Shown here piece by piece: positions 54,304-64,000 of a DNA stretch of 64,000 nucleotides. The stretch is from Talpa occidentalis (taxonomy: Eukaryota > Chordata > Mammalia > Eulipotyphla > Talpidae), in contig NW_023602073.1 of the NCBI RefSeq assembly GCF_014898055.3, positions 26,769,784-26,833,783 on the forward strand. Direction: 5' to 3'. Both the position numbers and the translations under genes were made by a program. Numbering within the stretch: the first letter of the stretch is position 1; every line of letters begins with the position of its first letter. Below the pieces are notes generated by a model. That model was not told the DNA's origin. It did not search any database and saw only the letters and a program-made list of their open reading frames with translations.

Positions 54304-54320
54304 CCGCTAGGGGGCGCTGG
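54304..54320 (+). promoter_or_regulatory. CTCF-like motif 2
   Basis: Exact copy of the 17-base motif, in a class A monomer. Confidence 0.6.
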
Positions 54321-55707
54321 TGAGGGGTTTCGGGGACCCTCAGCCCCACCGGGCTGGGGCCACCCCTGCACCCATGGGGATCCGGGATTGTCCTCCCCCA
54401 TGGGGGAACGGGGCCCTCTTCCCCTTCGCGGAAGCCCAAACCTTCCTCCCGGGGCACGCCTGCACCCTCTCTCGCACTCAGAGCCCCAGGGCGGGGCCGT
54501 GCGCCCGCAGACGCCCTAGACGGAGGGCCGGGGTCCCGGTCCCTGGAGGGCAACCCCGGAAGCCAGGGACAAGCGGCGACCGCGGCCTCTTCCAAAAGTG
54601 CAGGCACACAGGCCGGCGCGGAAAAAAGCCCCGGGCAAGCCAGCAGCACTCAAAGGGGAAGAGTCCGCACCTGGCCCAGCCGCGCTGATGAGCCCCAGGC
54701 TCCGCCCCTGGCCGGAGCCTGACCCCGCCCACCCGACTCTGGCTGCGCAAAGGTGCACTTCCTCGGGCCGCCGCTCGGGGCGCTGGTGAGGGGGTTCGGG
54801 GACCCTCAGTCCCACCGGGCTGGGGCCACCCCTGCACCCATGGGGGTCCGGGATTGTCCTCCCCCATGGGGGAACGGGGCCCTCTTACCCTTCGCGGAAG
54901 CCCAAACCTTCCTCCCGGGGCACGCCTGCACCCTGCTCTCGCACTCAGAGACCCAGCGGCGGGGCCGTGCGCCCGCAGACGCCCTAGACGGAGGGCCGGG
55001 GTCCCGGTCAGGGGAGGGCAACCCCGGAAGCCAGGGACAAGCGGCGACCGCGGCCTCTTCCAAAAGTGCAGGCACACAGGCCGCCGCCGAAAAAAGCCCC
55101 GGGCAAGCCAGCAGCACTCAAAGGGGAAGAGTCCGCACCTGGCCCAGCAGCGCTGATGAGCCCCAGGCTCCGCCCCTGGCCAGAGCCTGACCCCGCCCAC
55201 CCGACTCTGGCTGCGCAAAGGTGCACTTCCTCGGGCCGCCGCTCGGGGCCGCTGGTGAGGGGGGTTCGGGGACCCTCAGTCCCACCGGGCTGGGGCCACC
55301 CCTGCACCCATGGGGATCCGGGATTGTCCTCCCCCATGGGGGAACGGGGCCCTCTTCCCCTTCGCGGAAGCCCAAACCTTCCTCCCGGGGCACCCTGCAC
55401 CCTGCTCTCGCACTCAGAGCCCCAGCGGCGGGGCCGTGCGCCCGCAGACGCCCTAGACGGAGGGCCGGGGTCCCGGTCCCTGGAGGGCAACCCCGGGAAG
55501 CCAGGGACAAGCGGCGACCGCGGCCTCTTCCAAAAGTGCAGGCACACAGGCCGCCGCCGAAAAAAGCCCCGGGCAAGCCAGCAGCACTCAAAGGGGAAGA
55601 GTCCGCACCTGGCCCAGCAGCGCTGATGAGCCCCAGGCTCCGCCCCTGGCCGGAGCCTGACCCCGCCCACCCGACTCTGGCTGCGCAGGGGTGCACTTCC
55701 CGGGCCG

Positions 55708-55724
55708 CCGCTAGGGGGCGCTGG
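55708..55724 (+). promoter_or_regulatory. CTCF-like motif 3
   Basis: Exact copy of the 17-base motif, 1404 bases after the previous one. Confidence 0.6.
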
Positions 55725-57114
55725 TGAGGGGTTTCGGGGACCCTCAGCCCCACCGGGCTGGGGCCACCCCTGCACCATTGGGGATCCGGGATTGTCCTCC
55801 CCCATGGGGGAACGGGGCCCTCTTCCCCTTCGCGGAAGCCCAAACCTTCCTCCCGGGGCACGCCTGCACCTTCCTCTCGCACTCAGAGCCCCAGGGCGGG
55901 GCCGTGCGCCCGCAGACGCCCTAGACGGAGGGCCGGGGTCCCGGTCCCTGGAGGGCAACCCCGGAAGCCAGGGACAAGCGGCGACCGCGGCCTCTTCCAA
56001 AAGTGCAGGCACACAGGCCGCGCGGAAAAAAGCCCCGGGCAAGCCAGCAGCACTCAAAGGGGAAGAGTCCGCACCTGGCCCAGCCGCGCTGATGAGCCCC
56101 AGGCTCCGCCCCTGGCCGGAGCCTGACCCCGCCCACCCGACTCTGGCTGCGCAAAGGTGCACTTCCTCGGGCCGCCGCTCGGGGCGCTGGTGAGGGGGGT
56201 TCGGGGACCCTCAGTCCCACCGGGCTGGGGCCACCCCTGCACCCATGGGGGTCCGGGATTGTCCTCCCCCATGGGGGAACGGGGCCCACTTACCCTTCGC
56301 GGAAGCCCAAACCTTCCTCCCGGGGCACGCCTGCACCCTGCTCTCGCACTCAGAGACCCAGCGGCGGGGCCGTGCGCCCGCAGACGGCCTAGACGGAGGG
56401 CCGGGGTCCCGGTCAGGGGAGGGCAACCCCGGGAAGCCAGGGACAAGCGGCGACCGCGGCCTCTTCCAAAACTGCAGGCACACAGGCCGCCGCCGAAAAA
56501 AGCCCCGGGCAAGCCAGCAGCACTCAAAGGGGAAGAGTCCGCACCTGGCCCAGCAGCGCTGATGAGCCCCAGGCTCCGCCCCTGGCCAGAGCCTGACCCC
56601 GCCCACCCGACTCTGGCTGCGCAAAGGTGCACTTCCTCGGGCCGCCGCTCGGGGCCGCTGGTGAGGGGGGTTCGGGGACCCTCAGTCCCACCGGGCTGGG
56701 GCCACCCCTGCACCCATGGGGATCCGGGATTGTCCTCCCCCATGGGGGAACGGGGCCCTCTTCCCCTTCGCGGAAGCCCAAACCTTCCTCCCGGGGCACC
56801 CTGCACCCTGCTCTCGCACTCAGAGCCCCAGCGGCGGGGCCGTGCGCCCGCAGACGCCCTAGACGGAGGGCCGGGGTCCCGGTCCCTGGAGGGCAACCCC
56901 GGGAAGCCAGGGACAAGCGGCGACCGCGGCCTCTTCCAAAAGTGCAGGCACACAGGCCGCCGCCGAAAAAAGCCCCGGGCAAGCCAGCAGCACTCAAAGG
57001 GGAAGAGTCCGCACCTGGCCCAGCAGCGCTGATGAGCCCCAGGCTCCGCCCCTGGCCGGAGCCTGACCCCGCCCACCCGACTCTGGCTGCGCAGGGGTGC
57101 ACTTCCTCGGGCCG

Positions 57115-57131
57115 CCGCTAGGGGGCGCTGG
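57115..57131 (+). promoter_or_regulatory. CTCF-like motif 4
   Basis: Exact copy of the 17-base motif, 1407 bases after the previous one. Confidence 0.6.
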
Positions 57132-58523
57132 TGAGGGGTTTCGGGGACCCTCAGCCCCACCGGGCTGGGGCCACCCCTGCACCCATGGGGGTCCGGGATT
57201 GTCCTCCCCCATGGGGGAACGGGGCCCTCTTCCCCTTCGCGGAAGCCCAAACCTTCCTCCCGGGGCACGCCTGCACCTTCCTCTCGCACTCACAGCCCCA
57301 GGGGCGGGGCCGTGCGCCCGCAGACGCCCTAGACGGAGGGCCGGGGTCCCGGTCCCTGGAGGGCAACCCCGGAAGCCAGGGACAAGCGGCGACCGCGGCC
57401 TCTTCCAAAAGTGCAGGCACACAGGCCGGCGCGAAAAAAGCCCCGGGCAAGCCAGCAGCACTCAAAGGGGAAGAGTCCGCACCTGGCCCAGCCGCGCTGA
57501 TGAGCCCCAGGCTCCGCCCCTGGCCGGAGCCTGACCCCGCCCACCCGACTCTGGCTGCGCAAAGGTGCACTTCCTCGGGCCGCCGCTCGGGGCCGCTGGT
57601 GAGGGGGTTCGGGGACCCTCAGTCCCACCGGGCTGGGGCCACCCCTGCACCCATGGGGGTCCGGGATTGTCCTCCCCCATGGGGGAACGGGGCCCTCTTA
57701 CCCTTCGCGGAAGCCCAAACCTTCCTCCCGGGGCACGCCTGCACCCTGCTCTCGCACTCAGAGCCCCAGCGGCGGGGCCGTGCGCCCGCAGACGCCCTAG
57801 ACGGAGGGCCGGGGTCCCGGTCCCTGGAGGGCAACCCCGGGAAGCCTGGGACAAGCGGCGACCGCGGCCTCTTCCAAAAGTGCAGGCACACAGGCCGCCG
57901 CCGAAAAAAGCCCCGGGCAAGCCAGCAGCACTCAAAGGGGAAGAGTCCGCACCTGGCCCAGCAGCGCTGATGAGCCCCAGGCTCCGCCCCTGGCCAGAGC
58001 CTGACCCCGCCCACCCGACTCTGGCTGCGCAAAGGTGCACTTCCTCGGGCCGCCGCTCGGGGCCGCTGGTGAGGGGGGTTCGGGGACCCTCAGTCCCACC
58101 GGGCTGGGGCCACCCCTGCACCCATGGGGATCCGGGATTGTCCTCCCCCATGGGGGAACGGGGCCCTCTTCCCCTTCGCGGAAGCCCAAACCTTCCTCCC
58201 GGGGCACGCCTGCACCCTGCTCTCGCACTCAGAGCCCCAGCGGCGGGGCCGTGCGCCCGCAGACGCCCTAGACGGAGGGCCGGGGTCCCGGTCCCTGGAG
58301 GGCAACCCCGGGAAGCCAGGGACAAGCGGCGACCGCGGCCTCTTCCAAAAGTGCAGGCACACAGGCCGCCGCCGAAAAAAGCCCCGGGCAAGCCAGCAGC
58401 ACTCAAAGGGGAAGAGTCCGCACCTGGCCCAGCAGCGCTGATGAGCCCCAGGCTCCGCCCCTGGCCGGAGCATGACCCCGCCCACCCGACTCTGGCTGCG
58501 CATAGGTGCACTTCCTCGGGCCG

Positions 58524-58540
58524 CCGCTAGGGGGCGCTGG
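58524..58540 (+). promoter_or_regulatory. CTCF-like motif 5
   Basis: Exact copy of the motif in a variant class A monomer that also differs downstream (gagggggaccgg). Confidence 0.6.
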
Positions 58541-59460
58541 TGAGGGGGACCGGGGACCCTCAGCCCCACCGGGCTGGGGCCACCCTGCACCCATGGGGGT
58601 CCGGGATTGTCCTCCCCCATGGGGGAACGGGGCCCTCTTCCCTTCGCGGAAGCCCAAACCTTCCTCCCGGGGCACGCCTGCACCCTGCTCTCGCACTCAG
58701 AGCCCCAGCGGCGGGGCCGTGCGCCCGCAGACGCCCTAGACGGAGGGCCGGGGTCCCGGTCCCTGGAGGGCAACCCCGGAAGCCAGGGACAAGCGGCGAC
58801 CGCGGCCTCTTCCAAAAGTGCAGGCACACAGGCCGCCGCCGAAAAAAGCCCCGGGCAAGCCAGCAGCACTCAAAGGGGAAGAGTCCGCACCTGGCCCAGC
58901 AGCGCTGATGAGCCCCAGGCTCCGCCCCTGGCCGGAGCCTGACCCCGCCCACCCGACTCTGGCTGCGCAAAGGTGCACTTCCTCGGGCCGCCGCTCGGGG
59001 CCGCTGGTGAGGGGGGTTCGGGGACCCTCAGTCCCACCGGGCTGGGGCCACCCCTGCACCCATGGGGATCCGGGATTGTCCTCCCCCATGGGGGAACGGG
59101 GCCCTCTTCCCCTTCGCGGAAGCCCAAACCTTCCTCCCGGGGCACGCCTGCACCCTGCTCTCGCACTCAGAGCCCCAGCGGCGGGGCCGTGCGCCCGCAG
59201 ACGCCCTAGACGGAGGGCCGGGGTCCCGGTCCCTGGAGGGCAACCCCGGGAAGCCAGGGACAAGCGGCGACCGCGGCCTCTTCCAAAAGTGCAGGCACAC
59301 AGGCCGCCGCCGAAAAAAGCCCCGGGCAAGCCAGCAGCACTCAAAGGGGAAGAGTCCGCACCTGGCCCAGCAGCGCTGATGAGCCCCAGGCTCCGCCCCT
59401 GGCCAGAGCCTGACCCCGCCCACCCGACTCTGGCTGCGCAGGGGTGCACTTCCCGGGCCG

Positions 59461-59477
59461 CCGCTAGGGGGCGCTGG
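59461..59477 (+). promoter_or_regulatory. CTCF-like motif 6
   Basis: Exact copy, only 937 bases (two monomers) after the previous one because a class B monomer is missing. Confidence 0.6.
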
Positions 59478-60868
59478 TGAGGGGTTTCGGGGACCCTCAG
59501 CCCCACCGGGCTGGGGCCACCCCTGCACCATGGGGGTACGGGATTGTCCTCCCACATGGGGGAACGGGGCCCTCTTCCCCTTCGCGGAAGCCCAAACCTT
59601 CCTCCCGGGGCACGCCTGCACCTTCCTCTCGCACTCACAGCCCCAGGGGCGGGGCCGTGCGCCCGCAGACGCCCTAGACGGAGGGCCGGGGTCCCGGTCC
59701 CTGGAGGGCAACCCCGGAAGCCAGGGACAAGCGGCGACCGCGGCCTCTTCCAAAAGTGCAGGCACACAGGCCGGCGCGGAAAAAAGCCCCGGGCAAGCCA
59801 GCAGCACTCAAAGGGGAAGAGTCCGCACCTGGCCCAGCCGCGCTGATGAGCCCCAGGCTCCGCCCCTGGCCGGAGCCTGACCCCGCCCACCCGACTCTGG
59901 CTGCGCAAAGGTGCACTTCCTCGGGCCGCCGCTCGGGGCCGCTGGTGAGGGGGGTTCGGGGACCCTCAGTCCCACCGGGCTGGGGCCACCCCTGCACCCA
60001 TGGGGGTCCGGGATTGTCCTCCCCCATGGGGGAACGGGGCCCACTTACCCTTCGCGGAAGCCCAAACCTTCCTCCCGGGGCACGCCTGCACCCTGCTCTC
60101 GCACTCAGAGACCCAGCGGCGGGGCCGTGCGCCCGCAGACGGCCTAGACGGAGGGCCGGGGTCCCGGTCAGGGGAGGGCACCCCCGGAAGCCAGGGACAA
60201 GCGGCGACCGCGGCCTCTTCCAAAACTGCAGACACACAGGCCGCCGCCGAAAAAAGCCCCGGGCAAGCCAGCAGCACTCAAAGGGGAAGAGTCCGCACCT
60301 GGCCCAGCAGCGCTGATGAGCCCCAGGCTCCGCCCCTGGCCAGAGCCTGACCCCGCCCACCCGACTCTGGCTGCGCAAAGGTGCACTTCCTCGGGCCGCC
60401 GCTCGGGGCCGCTGGTGAGGGGGGTTCGGGGACCCTCAGTCCCACCGGGCTGGGGCCACCCCTGCACCCATGGGGATCCGGGATTGTCCTCCCCCATGGG
60501 GGAACGGGGCCCTCTTCCCCTTCGCGGAAGCCCAAACCTTCCTCCCGGGGCACCCCTGCACCCTGCTCTCGCACTCAGAGCCCCAGCGGCGGGGCCGTGC
60601 GCCCGCAGACGCCCTAGACGGAGGGCCGGGGTCCCGGTCCCTGGAGGGCAACCCCGGGAAGCCTGGGACAAGCGGCGACCGCGGCCTCTTCCAAAAGTGC
60701 AGGCACACAGGCCGCCGCCGAAAAAAGCCCCGGCAAGCCAGCAGCACTCAAAGGGGAAGAGTCCGCACCTGGCCCAGCAGCGCTGATGAGCCCCAGGCTC
60801 CGCCCCTGGCCAGAGCCTGACCCCGCCCACCCGACTCTGGCTGCGCAGGGGTGCGCTTCCCAGGGCCG

Positions 60869-60885
60869 CCGCTAGGGGGCGCTGG
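60869..60885 (+). promoter_or_regulatory. CTCF-like motif 7
   Basis: Exact copy, 1408 bases after the previous one. Confidence 0.6.
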
Positions 60886-62277
60886 TGAGGGGTTTCGGGG
60901 ACCCTCAGCCCCCACCGGGCTGGGGCCACCCCTGCACCATTGGGGTACGGGATTGTCCACCCACATGGGGGAACGGGGCCCTCTTCCCCTTCGCGGAAGC
61001 CCAAACCTTCCTCCCGGGGCACGCCTGCACCTTCCTCTCGCACTCACAGCCCCAGGGGCGGGGCCGTGCGCCCGCAGACGCCCTAGACGGAGGGCCGGGG
61101 TCCCGGTCCCTGGAGGGCAACCCCGGAAGCCAGGGACAAGCGGCGACCGCGGCCTCTTCCAAAAGTGCAGGCACACAGGCCGGCGCGGAAAAAAGCCCCG
61201 GGCAAGCCAGCAGCACTCAAAGGGGAAGAGTCCGCACCTGGCCCAGCCGCGCTGATGAGCCCCAGGCTCCGCCCCTGGCCGGAGCCTGACCCCGCCCACC
61301 CGACTCTGGCTGCGCAAAGGTGCACTTCCTCGGGCCGCCGCTCGGGGCGCTGGTGAGGGGGGTTCGGGGACCCTCAGTCCCACCGGGCTGGGGCCACCCC
61401 TGCACCCATGGGGGTCCGGGATTGTCCTCCCCCATGGGGGAACGGGGCCCACTTACCCTTCGCGGAAGCCCAAACCTTCCTCCCGGGGCACGCCTGCACC
61501 CTGCTCTCGCACTCAGAGACCCAGCGGCGGGGCCGTGCGCCCGCAGACGGCCTAGACGGAGGGCCGGGGTCCCGGTCAGGGGAGGGCACCCCCGGGAAGC
61601 CAGGGACAAGCGGCGACCGCGGCCTCTTCCAAAACTGCAGACACACAGGCCGCCGCCGAAAAAAGCCCCGGGCAAGCCAGCAGCACTCAAAGGGGAAGAG
61701 TCCGCACCTGGCCCAGCAGCGCTGATGAGCCCCAGGCTCCGCCCCTGGCCAGAGCCTGACCCCGCCCACCCGACTCTGGCTGCGCAAAGGTGCACTTCCT
61801 CGGGCCGCCGCTCGGGGCCGCTGGTGAGGGGGGTTCGGGGACCCTCAGTCCCACCGGGCTGGGGCCACCCCTGCACCCATGGGGATCCGGGATTGTCCTC
61901 CCCCATGGGGGAACGGGGCCCTCTTCCCCTTCGCGGAAGCCCAAACCTTCCTCCCGGGGCACCCCTGCACCCTGCTCTCGCACTCAGAGCCCCAGCGGCG
62001 GGGCCGTGCGCCCGCAGACGCCCTAGACGGAGGGCCGGGGTCCCGGTCCCTGGAGGGCAACCCCGGGAAGCCTGGGACAAGCGGCGACCGCGGCCTCTTC
62101 CAAAAGTGCAGGCACACAGGCCGCCGCCGAAAAAAGCCCCGGCAAGCCAGCAGCACTCAAAGGGGAAGAGTCCGCACCTGGCCCAGCAGCGCTGATGAGC
62201 CCCAGGCTCCGCCCCTGGCCAGAGCCTGACCCCGCCCACCCGACTCTGGCTGCGCAGGGGTGCGCTTCCCAGGGCCG

Positions 62278-62294
62278 CCGCTAGGGGGCGCTGG
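62278..62294 (+). promoter_or_regulatory. CTCF-like motif 8
   Basis: Exact copy, 1409 bases after the previous one. Confidence 0.6.
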
Positions 62295-63687
62295 TGAGGG
62301 GTTTCGGGGACCCTCAGCCCCCACCGGGCTGGGGCCACCCCTGCACCATTGGGGGTACGGGATTGTCCACCCACATGGGGGAACGGGGCCCTCTTCCCCT
62401 TCGCGGAAGCCCAAACCTTCCTCCCGGGGCACGCCTGCACCTTCCTCTCGCACTCACAGCCCCAGGGGCGGGGCCGTGCGCCCGCAGACGCCCTAGACGG
62501 AGGGCCGGGGTCCCGGTCCCTGGAGGGCAACCCCGGAAGCCAGGGACAAGCGGCGACCGCGGCCTCTTCCAAAAGTGCAGGCACACAGGCCGGCGCGGAA
62601 AAAAGCCCCGGGCAAGCCAGCAGCACTCAAAGGGGAAGAGTCCGCACCTGGCCCAGCCGCGCTGATGAGCCCCAGGCTCCGCCCCTGGCCGGAGCCTGAC
62701 CCCGCCCACCCGACTCTGGCTGCGCAAAGGTGCACTTCCTCGGGCCGCCGCTCGGGGCCGCTGGTGAGGGGGGTTCGGGGACCCTCAGCCCCACCGGGCT
62801 GGGGCCACCCCTGCACCCATGGGGGTCCGGGATTGTCCTCCCCCATGGGGGAACGGGGCCCACTTACCCTTCGCGGAAGCCCAAACCTTCCTCCCGGGGC
62901 ACGCCTGCACCCTGCTCTCGCACTCAGAGACCCAGCGGCGGGGCCGTGCGCCCGCAGACGGCCTAGACGGAGGGCCGGGGTCCCGGTCAGGGGAGGGCAC
63001 CCCCGGGAAGCCAGGGACAAGCGGCGACCGCGGCCTCTTCCAAAACTGCAGACACACAGGCCGCCGCCGAAAAAAGCCCCGGGCAAGCCAGCAGCACTCA
63101 AAGGGGAAGAGTCCGCACCTGGCCCAGCAGCGCTGATGAGCCCCAGGCTCCGCCCCTGGCCAGAGCCTGACCCCGCCCACCCGACTCTGGCTGCGCAAAG
63201 GTGCACTTCCTCGGGCCGCCGCTCGGGGCCGCTGGTGAGGGGGGTTCGGGGACCCTCAGTCCCACCGGGCTGGGGCCACCCCTGCACCCATGGGGATCCG
63301 GGATTGTCCTCCCCCATGGGGGAACGGGGCCCTCTTCCCCTTCGCGGAAGCCCAAACCTTCCTCCCGGGGCACCCCTGCACCCTGCTCTCGCACTCAGAG
63401 CCCCAGCGGCGGGGCCGTGCGCCCGCAGACGCCCTAGACGGAGGGCCGGGGTCCCGGTCCCTGGAGGGCAACCCCGGGAAGCCTGGGACAAGCGGCGACC
63501 GCGGCCTCTTCCAAAAGTGCAGGCACACAGGCCGCCGCCGAAAAAAGCCCCGGCAAGCCAGCAGCACTCAAAGGGGAAGAGTCCGCACCTGGCCCAGCAC
63601 CGCTGATGAGCCCCAGGCTCCGCCCCTGGCCAGAGCCTGACCCCGCCCACCCGACTCTGGCTGCGCAGGGTGCGCTTCCCAGGGCCG

Positions 63688-63704
63688 CCGCTAGGGGGCG
63701 CTGG
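63688..63704 (+). promoter_or_regulatory. CTCF-like motif 9
   Basis: Exact copy, 1410 bases after the previous one; the array continues beyond the window. Confidence 0.6.
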
Positions 63705-64000
63705 TGAGGGGTTCGGGGACCCTCAGTCCCACCGGGCTGGGGCCACCCCTGCACCATTGGGGGTACGGGATTGTCCACCCACATGGGGGAACGGGGCCCT
63801 CTTCCCCTTCGCGGAAGCCCAAACCTTCCTCCCGGGGCACGCCTGCACCTTCCTCTCGCACTCACAGCCCCAGGGGCGGGGCCGTGCGCCCGCAGACGCC
63901 CTAGACGGAGGGCCGGGGTCCCGGTCCCTGGAGGGCAACCCCGGAAGCCAGGGACAAGCGGCGACCGCGGCCTCTTCCAAAAGTGCAGGCACACAGGCCG

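Larger units (their letters stand above)
46853..64000. repeat. CpG-rich ~470-bp satellite array, open at the right edge
   Basis: The marker tgcacttcctcgg (or variant) recurs at 47237, 47707, 48177, 48646 and so on to 63671: 36 starts with a mean period of about 469.5 bases. Monomers are very GC-rich with many CpGs. Each has GC-box-like gcggggcc, ctccgcccct and ccccgcccac, plus a 12-base perfect dyad CCCCCATGGGGG in most copies. The first unit (46853-46960) is clearly more diverged. Long ORFs on both strands are by-products of GC-richness and a unit length often divisible by three (471); they are not genes. I see no CENP-B box. Confidence 0.95.
53815..64000. repeat. Three-monomer higher-order repeat (~1.41 kb) region
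   Basis: Class A has ccgctagggggcgctgg and gaggggtttcgg; class B has 'cttacccttcgcgg' and usually 'cagagacccag' and 'gtcaggggagg'; class C has 'atggggatccgggattg'. Order from 53815: C A B C A B C A B C A' C A B C A B C A B C A. Class A starts at 59443, 60851, 62260 and 63671 are 1408, 1409 and 1411 bases apart. One B is missing between 58506 and 58973. An isolated C A B C run also occurs at 48177-50054. Confidence 0.85.

Noticed and set aside
46853..64000. CRISPR-like or CENP-B-box reading of the satellite
   Set aside because: Unit length (~470 bases) and near-complete monomer identity exclude CRISPR. No match to the CENP-B core TTCG-N4-A-N2-CGGG was found; cttcgcggaagccc is the nearest and fails.

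Overview
The window is repeat-dense mammalian nuclear DNA. There is no prokaryotic signal: no operons, no ribosome-binding sites and no compact genes. The evidence is LINE-1 (L1) ORF2/ORF1 sequence of several ages, about fifteen copies of one tRNA-derived SINE (A box and B box in the head, T/A-rich tail, 12-17 bp target duplications), a MIR, a Tigger remnant, several endogenous retrovirus (ERV) LTRs, one young gammaretrovirus-like provirus, and a GC-rich satellite array. The SINE type and L1 activity suggest a laurasiatherian mammal, perhaps a rhinolophoid bat; that is a guess from memory of repeat families. I found no intact host protein-coding gene.

Layout. 1-5170: stacked L1 fragments, the first apparently 5'-inverted, with a SINE and an LTR scrap between them. 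5171-9060: low-repeat DNA holding a degenerate butyrophilin-type B30.2 (PRY/SPRY) exon near 8127 and two candidate short exons upstream. 9062-11950: L1 pieces and two SINEs. 12500-12832: Tigger remnant. 14040-14195: MIR. 15050-15760: an isolated CpG island with GC boxes and a CRE. 16370-17610: a probable LTR. 18143-26504: a minus-strand gammaretrovirus-like provirus. Its two 490-bp LTRs look identical, its gag is intact but unusual (N-terminal membrane segments and 11-residue Gln-rich repeats), its pol is broken and no env is visible. It abuts an older solo LTR (26509-27245). 27806-28397: another solo LTR.

28864-36162 is a tandem duplication of a ~3.65 kb block. Each unit holds an L1 3' part, a dispersed repeat, a SINE, and a class II ERV LTR with a Lys-type primer-binding site and a leader of four repeated hairpins. 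36163-38042 is AT-rich, possibly more of that ERV, with three SINEs. 38043 to about 46510 is a near full-length minus-strand L1, interrupted by a solo LTR and two SINEs and carrying ~196-bp promoter monomers at its 5' end.

46853-64000 (continuing past the window) is a CpG-rich satellite of about 36 monomers of ~470 bp. Much of it is organised as a three-monomer (~1.41 kb) higher-order repeat. Only one monomer class carries a near-consensus CTCF motif, so the motif recurs about every 1.41 kb. This array and the provirus with the unusual gag are the two most interesting things here.
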